Below are positions 37,640-48,472 of a DNA stretch of 64,000 nucleotides, one piece after another. The DNA lies in the NCBI GenBank assembly GCA_027625915.1, contig JANTQA010000070.1, positions 873,001-937,000 of the forward strand, given 5' to 3'. Both the position numbers and the translations under genes were made by a program. Numbering within the stretch: the first letter of the stretch is position 1; the number at the start of each line of letters is the position of its first letter. This DNA is from Anaeramoeba flamelloides (taxonomy: Eukaryota > Metamonada > Anaeramoebidae). The notes under the pieces are model-generated. The model was not told where the DNA came from. It searched no databases and saw only the letters and a list, made by a program, of their open reading frames with translations.

Positions 37640-38237
37640 CTTTTTCGACATATTCAACATAGTCTTCTGTTGGATCTGTTGAAATAGCATTTAAAGTTGC
37701 CATCATTTGATCCTTATCTGTGTCTTCATTTTGGACACCAATACAATAGATTGAAGTTCCGGCTTTTTTGATTTTATTTGCAGCTTCCATTAACTCTGAG
37801 CCGGTGTTCACGTTGTCGTGACCGTCTGTCAACAGGATAATAATGTGGTGGTTTGTTTCACCAGTTCTCCCATTGTCCTCAATTTCTTGCTGTCCTACTT
37901 CAAGTGCCTCCTTCATGTTAGTTGTAAATCCAATGTCTGGCTTTTCCTCCATTCCCATATCAATTGCACATCTCGATCCTGTGAGACACATTGTGGTCTC
38001 AGCTTGTGTTGCAAATTGCGTAATACCCATGTGTGCACCAAGATAATCCACTTTAAACTTGTTCATTAATTCATCAACAAAATCAGAAATTTTGTCCCAT
38101 TGCGAATCTAAAATTGAACCTGAGTGATCCAGAACTAACATTATGTCCACAGGAGTTTCACAATAAACTATCCGAATTACGAAAAGTAAAAAAGTTAAAA
38201 AGAAAGAGAAGGAATTTTGTTTAATAAATACAATCAT
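37640..38237 (-). CDS. Secreted von Willebrand factor type A domain protein
   Basis: vWA domains bind ligands through a metal site and are common in adhesion proteins. The exon encodes about 199 residues from an ATG at 38237. It begins with a signal peptide: a hydrophobic run SFFLTFLLFVIRIVYC, probably cut before ETPV. The metal-ion-dependent adhesion site is complete: DHSGS at residues 37-41, the Thr of GFTTNM near 105, and the Asp of LLTDGHD at 138. Four Cys residues (84, 90, 165 and one near the signal-peptide end) suit an extracellular fold. A donor GAAAAAG|GTAAAA at 37640 suggests splicing; without it the frame runs 15 codons further to a stop at 37593. The domain's last helix is missing from this exon, so more exons are expected. 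A candidate lies at 36484-36300. Confidence 0.85.
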
Positions 38238-38295
38238 TAAAACTTTTTTAAAAGTTTTGGATGTTTTTTTTCTTTTTGTTTTGGAGGGTTTTTTT

Positions 38296-38481
38296 TATTT
38301 TTTTTTTATTTTATTTTTCTTTTTTTTTTTTGTGTTTTTTTTTTTTGGATTTCTGTTTTGGTTGTTTGTGTAAAAAATCAGAACCTGAAGTTGTTTCTTC
38401 TTTTTCTTCAGTGTCATCAGCAATAGTGAATGAAAATAATAAAACAAGTAAGAGTAGTGAAAATTTAATAGATCTTTTCAT
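38296..38481 (-). CDS. Small secreted Lys-rich ORF upstream of the vWA gene
   Basis: A 61-residue frame starts ATG at 38481. It opens with a convincing signal peptide (KFSLLLLVLLFSFTIA, cut before DDTEE), followed by DDTEEKEETTSGSDF and a Lys run. The stop at 38296 lies 59 bases before the vWA start codon. The Lys run comes from poly-A DNA and may be non-coding, so the real protein may be spliced before it. It could be a separate small gene, a broken relative, or an alternative first exon of the vWA gene. No family is recognised. Confidence 0.35.
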
Positions 38482-39550
38482 ATTTTGAATTAAAAGAAAA
38501 TATCACAAAAATGATTTTTTTTTTTCCGATTTTGCATTCAAAATTGACGAATACGAGTTGTTCAAATTTTGGAATTAGAAACAAACGAAAAAAATGTTAA
38601 ATTTTTGTGATTTTTATTTTCGTTAAATTTTTAAGTGAAATTATTAGTTTTACTTTCGATTTTTTTTCAAAACCAGAACTTTTTATTTTTGAAAAATTAG
38701 TTGTGTTAGTTAAATCTGATTAAAAGTAATTGTTGGATGTGTAGAGTTTTAATAAGCTTATTGTGAATTTTTAATATATTTTCAAGATAACTATAAATGA
38801 TTTTGCAGAAAACAAATAGATTCGGAATAATGTATAAAGTAAACAAGTTTCCTTTTTTTGAGAACCTTTAAGAACTTGGTTTCAACAACCAATATTACAA
38901 CTTCGTTGTTTGGGTGTCTCGACCATCTAGTGATTTTAGATTCCGTATAATTTGGTTTTTGTTATTAGGTTGAGTAGCTAGAATTTTTTTTGAAACTATT
39001 TTAAAATCATTTAGGTTACTTATTTGAAGCAAGATTCTTTTTGTTTATCATAAAAGTTCAAAAAAAAGTTACTATAACTTGATATTAGAATGATAAAAAC
39101 TTGAAAACACCTTAGATAAAATTGGATATTTAATATTTATCTGTATTATTTTGGATCAATACCCACAACGAAATCTTCAATTTGTCTTTTGTACTCGAGT
39201 CTTTTAAAAGTTCAATTTTGTTCCAGATTCTTTTTCGAAGAAAATGGTGTTAATAATTGGACAACTTTTGACAAAATGAACAATCCTGACTCTTATAAAC
39301 TTGGTCGTAAAAATAAACATATCTTTTTTTTCTAAAAGGCTGTGCATTAAATGATCAAATAAACTGACAATAAACCAATATGTAAAATTAAATCGATTTT
39401 AAAAGTTCTTATATTAAAAAAAATTCATAAAATTAATGTGTAAAAAGATAGAATATTTCTCAAAAAATAATGGTTTTTTTTGAAGAAAATTTTTTTTTAT
39501 TAATTTAAGGGAGGTGTTGTTAACTCCTCTGTTTTTTTTTGTTAGCTTTA

Positions 39551-39772
39551 CTTGAGTTTTCTGTTTGTAAAATCAATAGATTTTCGTTAAGTTTTTTTGA
39601 GTTTTCTATTTCTTTGTGAAGTATTCTAGGTTTTTTTGAGGTTTTCTATTTTATTTAGAAAATCTATTGATTTTCGTGAGGTTTTTTTGAGTTATCTATT
39701 TTATTTGTAAAATAAATAGAAAACTCAAAAAAACCTAGAACACTTTTGAAATAAAATATAAAACCTCAAGAA
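39551..39772. repeat. Tandem repeat of ~45 bases ending in an inverted copy
   Basis: The block GTTTTTTTGAGTTTTCTATTT recurs three times at roughly 45-base spacing (39590, 39630 and 39680 areas). It is then repeated in inverted form as AAATAGAAAACTCAAAAAAA near 39713-39733. The single strand could fold into several alternative hairpins. Confidence 0.6.
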
Positions 39773-41500
39773 GACTACCATTAGGTTTTTTTTATTTTAG
39801 ATATTAACTGGATATTTATTAAAGTTTCATTTTATTTCTTTAATGAAAAAAAAACTTAGGTACTTGACGGTAATCTATATGACTTTGCGGCACTTCCATG
39901 TTTTCCTATATATTAATTAGAAAATATTTTTTAAGACACACACAATTGTCTATTACCCACTAGAGATACTAAACATAATGTATCTAATTATAATAAGAGC
40001 AGACTTATTATTATTTTTAATTCGCATAAACAGATCTTGTGAAAATTTTCATAGACTGGGCAATTCTATATAAAATTATTGTAAAATCCAATGAAATCTA
40101 ATTATTTCTTTTTTTTTAACATAGTTGATATATTTTTGGATTAGTTTTATTTACCAACAAAAATAATACCTGTTAAGGTAATTTGTAAATGACCGAAATT
40201 TAAAGATTGTTGAACTTGATGGATAACTTAAATATTTTTGAAAAAAAACTAATGTTATCAATAATTAAGAATAAACAAAATCACAGTCACAATACTTTTG
40301 GTTCAATTTAATAATTTAATAATTGATCATAAATGTTCACTTGAGAATAGTTATTAAATTTGTTGTAATTTCTTTTTTTTTTTTCAATCTGAATTCTTTA
40401 AACCTTTGTTCATTTTTACCCTTTGCTTTTTTGTTTTTATTTTCAATTTACTGGTACTATTGTGTTTCAGGCTCACATTTATTTCAAGAAAATACTTGAT
40501 CTTTTCCCTTTTTCAACTCTTCTTCCCAAAATAAAGAAGATTCAGATAGGAGAAAATATTTTTAAAAAATAACAAATTTATTTTATAAAAAGGAGTGTTA
40601 AAGAGATTACCTTTTGGAAAAATGATATTAATCTCAAAAAAATGAGAATTAATAGAACATAAAACTATTACCACAATTTTCTAATCTGTTTATCTCAATT
40701 TATCTTGTAAATTATCTTTTTAACCTTTAAGGGTATAAAACAATTATATATTAGAATAAAAACAAAATACGTTACAAAGAAAGTAAATAAAATTCATGTT
40801 ACAAATTGCAAATATCTTCAAAAATTCCAAAAAAATCTCAAAACAAAACAAAAAGAATATACCTAAACTCCTTTTTAAAAAAATATACACCCACCTGAAA
40901 TAAAAAAATGTAAAAAAAAATATATCCTTTAGTATTCATTATAATTGAAGTTATCAAAAAGTATAAGAAATTAGCAAATGACTAATTTTCTTTTTTTAAT
41001 AAAAATTTTTTCAAGATTCTTATTTCTTAAATATAAGGTACATATTTTTTGTTTTTACATTATTATTTGAAAAAAAAAAAAAAAAGATATAGTATGTACC
41101 ATATTATTAAATTTATTTTTGTACATCCTTGTTTTTTTATTAGACTTATTTTGATTATTTAGTTCAATTTTAGATACCCATTTGTGAAAAAAAGATCAAC
41201 ACGATTTTTAATTGAGAAATCTGAATAAAAACGTGAAAATGCAAATAAAAGGCAACTCAAAGAAGAAATAAATTAGCTTGAAAGAATCATTCATTATATT
41301 ATTTTCAATCAAACCAACAAAAAAAATTTAAATCTTGACTAATTATGAAAATCTTGCTAGAGTTTTGGAGATAATCTAAAATATTCAAATTTTCAAAAAA
41401 TGTTAATAATTGATAGACTAATCAAAGAAAAACCGCATAGCAAAATATAGCCAGAGAAAAATAGTTATTGCGTTGAATCCTCCCATATTATCTTTAATAT

Positions 41501-41950
41501 TGAGAGAAAAATTTTGGAAACAGAAAAATAGTTGGACAATCATTTTTAATTGGGAACATTAGTAAAATTGAAAATCAAATCCTATTGATATCAAGATAAA
41601 TTTTATATAAATCCAGGTTTTAATGTGTTATAAGTTTATTAATCTGTGGTGTGTGTAGAATACTGATTTGAATGGTTGATAACTAAAGTAGATCAGGCTT
41701 TTTTAACAAAAATCCAAGTTTTAGTAAAGTTTACTATTAATTCTGAAAATGGTAATTTTTAAACTTGCTTTAGATTATAAGAGATAAGGTTTTGAAAAAG
41801 TAGAATTACATTAATCGTTATTATAAAAAGTAGATTATTGTTATTTTCTTTAGTTATTTCACAAACAATTGAAATTAAAAATCATTTCCAGTAAGGTTCC
41901 CAATTAAAATTGCTGTACAACTATTTTTCTCTGTCCATCATTTTTCTCTC
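41501..41950. repeat. Inverted repeat with ~60-base arms
   Basis: The left arm (41501-41562) and right arm (41891-41950) match in reverse complement across GAGAGAAAAAT, CAGA(G)AAAAATAGTTG and TTTTAATTGGGAAC. About 330 bases separate them. It is probably an old foldback MITE; no target duplication was identified. Confidence 0.55.
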
Positions 41951-43779
41951 AACAGTTACTCGTTGATTTTTCTTCTTTTATTTGATCTTACTTTTCATTA
42001 TAGGTTTTGGTTCCCTATTAAGGTTTCGAATTAAAAATCGTGTGAACTTTTTTTTCACGAATGGTCAGATGTTATTTAGAAAATACAAGAGTTTTTAAAA
42101 TTTAGAATTCTTTTTGGGGGGTTGTTCATTTTAGACCATTCACTTTTTCTAAAAGATAAGATTTTGTGAAATTGAGATCCTTTTTACAGAAGCTTAACTT
42201 GACTGAAGGAAATAAAAAAAAAAAATTAAAAAAGGAAATTCTCTTCACACCCAACAATTTTCATAGGTAAGAAGGGTTGTTTAATTTTGAAAGATCTAAA
42301 CAAAAAAAATTATCTTTTCATAAAGGTTAAATAAAACGAACACAAATTAAATAGAATGGAAATATAAGTCTTTGTTGGACTTTTTTTTCACAAGAAGAAA
42401 AATAAGTAAAAAGTAATACATTTAAGGTTTAGTAATCCCAAGAATTTTTGATCAGACAAATTCTTCATCAAAAAACGCTCAGACAAGTTTGAAACTTAAT
42501 AAAAAATTAATTGTCATCATTTCAAAAATTCAAGGTAAAAAAAAGCAACGAAAAATAAAACAAAAGAAATCAAGAAGAAGGAAAAAAGAAAAATTCAAAT
42601 ACTTGAAGAGAAAGCAGAAAGGGGGTTTTAAACAAGAATTTAAAAACAAAAAAAGAACCCAAAAGTTTGTTTTGTTAACAAAAAGATAAAAAGAATAATA
42701 AAAAAAAAAAAATAAAAACGGAAAAGTTTGTGAAACTTAAAATATTTGAAGTAAATGAAAAAAAATGAATTTTGTTGTAGGAAAATTACAAATAATGAGA
42801 ATGATTGTTTGGGTGTTCAAAGTTTAGCTTTCTAATTTATCACTTGATTCTATGACTGTTGTTATTTTTAAACTACTGTCATCAAAATAAAGCATGTAAA
42901 AAAGTTTACTCCTTTTTTCAAAATAAAAAGCTTGTTTTTTTGTTATAGAAGACCTATACATCAACTCGATCAAAGAAACCAAGAATAAAACCCAATAGAA
43001 ATCTTATTTGTTTCTTAAAGTTCTATTATATAAAAATAAATTCTAAAAATCAAGGATCAAATTGGAAAATTTATCTCAAAAAATAGTGTTAATTTTTTGA
43101 AAAATTTTTATATATTGGAAAAAACAATAAAATTCGAAAAAATTGAGAAAATTATAAAAAATATTCAAGTATTTGCATTAATAATTAAAATTTTACTGAA
43201 AATAACCAGACCTTTACTTTCAAAATTGATTTGAACTTTGGTATACTATTTGGTAGTAGATTAGATGTTGCCTTGGAAAAAGAAGAAAAAAAACCAGGAA
43301 TTATATTTGAAAACACGGATGATTGTTGTTGTCAACACATTATTTTGATCATTATAAATAAGCTACAATCTGAAAATTCTATTTAAACTATTTGAGATTG
43401 TTTTCTTTGTGTTTGATGATACAATTTAGAAAAATCTTGTACTCTAAAATTTTAAAAGAAGAAATAATTTTTTTTCCCAGTACAATAATGTCGCTTAATC
43501 AAATTCAGGAAAAATAATTTCTTATAAATTTTGAAAAAGTTTTTTTTTAGTTTTTTCCCAATCAGGAATATTTCAATATTGAGCGAGTTTGAAATAATTG
43601 TCAATTGATTTTCCCAATATCTTGTGTTTTTTCACCAATCTTTACTGATTTTTGAATAATAAACGGTACAAAATTTCCACTTCTTTGTGTTTTTCGATTT
43701 CAAAATAAAACTTTCATCAAGTGTATACCCAATCCTAAACAAATTAAAAAGAAATAAAAAATTAAATAAAGGAACATCA

Positions 43780-44940
43780 ATTACTGCCAGGCACTTCTGA
43801 AAAACATATTTGGAAATAATAAAGAATGAAAAGTAAAAAATTGCCTTTTCTCATTAAAACCCCACTAAAATTGAAAATTTTCAAAAAAAATATTTGTTTC
43901 TAAAATGGATTAACAGTTGGAAACATTCCCTAGACAGAATTGGCAACTTATATATAAATTAAAAGACATTCTTCATTTTTCTTCTGGCATTTACATAATA
44001 AATGGAAAACTATTTTTACTTCATTTTCTATATTTTTCAAGATGTGAATATGAACTATAATTCAACATTTTTAACACACTAAAATTCAAATTTCAAAAAG
44101 GAAATCTTATTTAATCAAATCAAGAAGAAATATCAAAACAGAATCATTCACTAATTGGAATGTTAACAATAATTTATAAATTATTATACAGTCATGTACT
44201 CTTTTGAGACACAGAAAAAATCAAGTAATTAGGCACAAAAAAATCCCTTTAAGGCACAAAATCAAAGTGGTAAAAATAAGTAACAATTGTTCTGTGTAAA
44301 TTCTCAAGATTACTCATAATGTAATATTATATATATATATTGAAGAAAACACTCAAATTAACTCTGTAATTATTCGGTGAAATTATATCTTGAAATTGGG
44401 AAAGTGCCTCTAAAATAAAAATTTGTGCCTTAAAGTGAACTAAATTTTGTGCCTTATATGTTGATTTTTCCTGTGCCTTAAAATTGCACAGGAATTTACC
44501 TTCAAAACAAAAAATAAATAAATATTAACACTAATAAATTATCGGTACCAATTAGAAATACAAGAGAGGGTATATATATATATATATATATATATATTCT
44601 TGTAAAAATTGTTGAAATTCTATTAAAAATTATTGAATAATCAAATAGTTAGAGGCCATTGGTAAATTTTATTTAAGAAAATTGCCACAAAAGTGCTCAA
44701 CTTTAACTTATTATTATTATTAATGTAGAAAAAAATATTTCGATCTAAAACAATTAGTTAATTCAAAAAATGAAAAGAAAATGATAAACTAAAAAAATAA
44801 AATAATGTACCTATTTTTCAAAAATCAAAATTATTTCCGCTTTGATTGAAATTGTATTATTGTGATTCTTATAACTGTTTTAATTATGTAGAATATTTTC
44901 AATTTTCTTTACAATTATTTTAACAAGTATGTTTTGGTTT
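43780..44940 (+). mobile_element. Decayed LINE fragment
   Basis: Two blocks (about 44040-44180 and 44740-44930) align with 21960-22090 and 22310-22500 of the LINE fragment upstream. In between sits about 300 bases with repeated AAGGCACAAA/TTTGTGCCTTAA motifs, apparently a later insertion beginning near ACAGTCATGTACTC. The boundaries are approximate and no intact frame is present. Confidence 0.4.
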
Positions 44941-46655
44941 TTGAAACTATTTGAAAAAGGAAAATCAAACAAAATGAAAAATTTTTCTCCCATTTATATT
45001 TCCAATACACGTAGTCCATTTTTTTTAGCAATTGAAAGAAAACCTTTTATTTATTAAAACGATTTAAGAGTATAACTTTTTTTAAAAAAATCAGAACTAT
45101 AAAAAATATTTAAAAGTTTTGTGTTTTATAAAAGTTACAACTAATTTCAGAATTTTCACTAATCAGAAATTTTTTTATTTGAAAAAAATGATCACTTTTT
45201 CCAGAATTAAAACTAATTGAAAGTTTTCTCATTAATAATATAAAGATTCAGGCTTCAAATGTAGTGTAGGATCTGGTTATGAAGGATAGCACTATTTTTT
45301 TAAAAAATTCACCACTTCTCCATATTCAAAAACTTTAGAAAATTTTAATTCTTATAATCATAAAATTACAGGTAAGACTTTGTTAGAATGGCTTTATCAA
45401 AAGATATTTTGATTTTTTTATCTAATTTAAAGAAAAAATAATTTAGAGCTTGATAATTGGAAATGGATTGTTAAAGTTATATTCAGTAAAATCTAAATAA
45501 TTATAGTTCTTAATTTATCTAAGAACAACGTGAAGTTTTAATTCTTATTTTTTGAATTGAAATTCATACTTCAACTTGTAATAAATCAAATTTTAGATAA
45601 GTAAAAAATACCTAATATGATCAAATCAAACCTGCCCCCCCCAATTCAACAACAAATGTTTCAACCAAAACCTTTGATTTTTTTCTTATAATCACAACTA
45701 AGCATCTAATTCATTTCCAAATTGTATACATAATTTTAAATTAATTTTGATCCATAACTTTTTGCATTTTTTATTAAAATTTTATTTTGGTAATGAAATT
45801 TGTTCAAAATTTTTAGTAATTTTAACTTTAAATTATTTATTTATTTTTTCAAGATCAATAATTTCTCAAACATTTACTTTTTTTTGAGAAACTATTTTAT
45901 TATGACTCATTATTTTTTGGAATTTCTTTTTTAATAATTGAACTTTAAGAAAGCATTATCATATTGAAATATTTTTTTATCGTATGTTTCTATGATAATT
46001 TAATGTGTAGATTTTCTATAATAAAAGAACATGTTTTTCTTTCGAAATCTATCTTAAAATTTTCAGCATATGTTATTTTAACAATATTCTATTTAAATAC
46101 CAATTTCAAAATTTCATTTTTAAAAAGTCTAACTTTATGGGTACCGAAGAGTATTTCACCTTCTTCCCCATGATAAAAAAATAGTATACAATAAAGATGG
46201 ATATTTTTCTGATTTAAAAATTACTTGAAATAAGTTGAATTAAAAAAGAAAATACACACTAAAAAAATATTTCTTTTTGTATTAAACATATTGAAATAAA
46301 ATATTACTTCAAAATCTATTTGGAAGATTTAAATACGATAACAGGGTTTTATTTAAATATCTTACAATTTCTTTTTCTCTTCAAGATGATTATTGTATGT
46401 TCCATGAATTTAAATCAATTTTGTTCTGTGGATTGTTATTATATTGCTTTCGTTAAAACAATTTAATTCATTTTTACTCAAAAAAAAATATACACTTTAT
46501 TACTCATTTGAAAACCGTTCTTATGAAATATTTTGAAATAATTTAAATTCAAAGTAATAAAGATTCGGTTTGGGTTGTACTCCCTTAAAAACCAAAAAAC
46601 ATTTTTTACAACTTTTCCTTTTTACTTTCAATTTCATTTTTTTTTTCAAAGACCA

Positions 46656-47924
46656 ATGAAATTAAAAGATCCCAAAGTATCTATTCTCTTTATAATTGTT
46701 GGGTGTTGTTTAAACAACATTTTGCTCGAGTACAAACTCAAGCAAGAAAAAGGAAGTGGGAACTTAATAACTTTTTTCCATTTTCTGTTTATTACAATGC
46801 TACGTCTACCAAACACAATCAAACGAAATTTAAAAGGGAAAAAACGCAAATTACAAATAAAACATTATTTACCATTAGTGGCTTCATATTTTCTAATCTC
46901 TATTCTGAGCAATATAGCGTATTCGTTTGACATTCCGTATCCCTTTCATTTGCTTTTTCGATCGATCTCGTTAATAATAAACACATTCTTGAATTATTTG
47001 ATTCGCAAAAGAAAACAAAACATTAAAACAATTTTTTCCGTTATTTGCGTATCTGTAGGGATATTTATCGCCACTTATAGCACGTACTCGTCTCAAATAT
47101 TGATTAACAAGGAAAACAACATTTATGATCAGAAATCTCAAAACAATCAAGAAATGAATTATTGCAATCAAATTTATAGTAATAGTAAGAGTAATAGTAA
47201 TAGTAATAGTGATCGTAATAGCGATAGTTATCTTTCTCAAAAATCATCAAACTTTGTGTGCCATTTAAAGAAATTAATTAATTCCTTCAAACCAAAAAGT
47301 GGATCAAACTTTATTATTGGAATAACTTTGTTATTATTTTCCATAGTAATATCCAATTTATTAGGGCTTTACCAGGATTGGTTAAACGAATCATACCGAA
47401 GCAATTGGAAAGAAAATTTATTTTGGAATCACTTTTTGTCTTTACCATTTTTTTTCTTTTTCAAAAACGATATTATCAAACAATCGATCCAATACTCGAA
47501 TTCAAAGCCAATTGGCGTATCATTTTTAAACCAGATCCTTCATCAAATCAAAATGCCAACTCAAATACCAATTTTGTGGCTTTTTTTATTTATTAATGGG
47601 CTTACTCAATATATTTGTATTATTGGTGTTTACTCTTTAGTCACAGCAACAAATTCTTTAATGGTAACATTTGTAATAACTTTGCGAAAATTTATAAGTC
47701 TAGTAATTTCAATTTTCCTTTTTAAAAATAATTTTAATTTAGCACACTGGATTGCTGCATTTTTAGTTTTTGGTGGAACAATATTTTTTAATCTCGGCAA
47801 GAAAAAATCCAAAGTAACCTCTGAACAATTAAACGAAAACAAAAAAGAGAAAGAAGCAAATATAAATAATAAAATGAAACCAAATCGAAAAATGAGAAAA
47901 GAATTTAAAACGAGCAAGAAATAA
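46656..47924 (+). CDS. Nucleotide-sugar transporter, SLC35B4/Yea4-like
   Basis: Members carry UDP-GlcNAc or UDP-xylose from cytosol into the Golgi or ER lumen for glycosylation. A single exon of 422 residues starts at ATG 46656; in-frame sequence upstream to 46575 begins only with TTG and is not credited. It is mostly hydrophobic, fitting the ten-span drug/metabolite transporter fold. Family signatures: CCLNNILLEY and GSGNLITFFHFLF near the N-terminus, FDIPYPFHLLFRSISLIINT, SVGIFIATYST, NLFWNHFLSLPFFFFF, INGLTQYICIIGVYSLVTAT, and VTLRKFISLVISIFLFKNNF before the last span. A Ser/Asn repeat encoded by (AATAGT)n-like DNA enlarges the central cytosolic loop, and the C-terminus is a basic tail. 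Family is firm; substrate is inferred from the closest family and not provable here. Confidence 0.92.
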   Translation: MKLKDPKVSILFIIVGCCLNNILLEYKLKQEKGSGNLITFFHFLFITMLRLPNTIKRNLKGKKRKLQIKHYLPLVASYFLISILSNIAYSFDIPYPFHLLFRSISLIINTFLNYLIRKRKQNIKTIFSVICVSVGIFIATYSTYSSQILINKENNIYDQKSQNNQEMNYCNQIYSNSKSNSNSNSDRNSDSYLSQKSSNFVCHLKKLINSFKPKSGSNFIIGITLLLFSIVISNLLGLYQDWLNESYRSNWKENLFWNHFLSLPFFFFFKNDIIKQSIQYSNSKPIGVSFLNQILHQIKMPTQIPILWLFLFINGLTQYICIIGVYSLVTATNSLMVTFVITLRKFISLVISIFLFKNNFNLAHWIAAFLVFGGTIFFNLGKKKSKVTSEQLNENKKEKEANINNKMKPNRKMRKEFKTSKK

Positions 47925-48472
47925 AGAAAGGGGGGGCAACCATCTGGAAATTGAAATTATAATTATCGTTTTTAATTTCAAAACCAACTATCTAATTTAT
48001 GATAATTAATTATTTTAATAAATTAAATTTTATTAATTATGCAAATAACAATTTATATTTTAATAATATTTTATTAATAAAGATCAGATGATTCTTAAAA
48101 CAAATTTCTTTTTTGAAAAAAGTTTATTTTTGAAAATTTTATTTTATTTAAAAAAAAGTGAAAACAAAATGCTTTAAAAAGTACCCATTCTTTATTTTTG
48201 CCTTTAAACATTTTAAAACTTTTTTTATTAACTTTTTTCAAATTTCCTTTGATCCATTTCCACAAATTAAAAAATAAATAGATAATCAAATAAAATAAGT
48301 CGTTCCAGGGCAACCATGGATTTTTTCCTCAACTTTATTCCAAAAATTTGGACAAACCCAAAATAAAAAATAGGGAAAAAAATCTCAATCATTTACTTTT
48401 TTTGAATTTACTGAGAAATTCAAATTAATGTTTTAAAATTTTTCTTTCATTTTCCATTTATATATATATATA

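Larger units (their letters stand above)
38482..46655. other. 8-kb region with no recognised gene
   Basis: Only repeats are supported here: a tandem-plus-inverted cluster at 39551-39772, an inverted repeat at 41501-41950, LINE-related sequence at about 43780-44940 containing an element rich in AAGGCACAAA motifs near 44190-44500, and a (TA)n tract at 44573-44597. A Lys-rich 66-codon frame at 42489-42689 is low-complexity and not credited. Confidence 0.5.

Noticed and set aside
42489-42689. 66-codon Lys/Arg-rich frame
   Set aside because: It is a translation of A-rich DNA with no domain, conserved neighbour or convincing start context.
45964-46173. 69-codon hydrophobic frame upstream of the transporter
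   Set aside because: Its composition matches random T-rich sequence, and no motif or splice evidence links it to the transporter.
46575-46655. Extra 27 N-terminal residues on the nucleotide-sugar transporter
   Set aside because: The codon at 46575 is TTG and the residues are a Phe-rich T-run translation; family similarity starts at the ATG at 46656.
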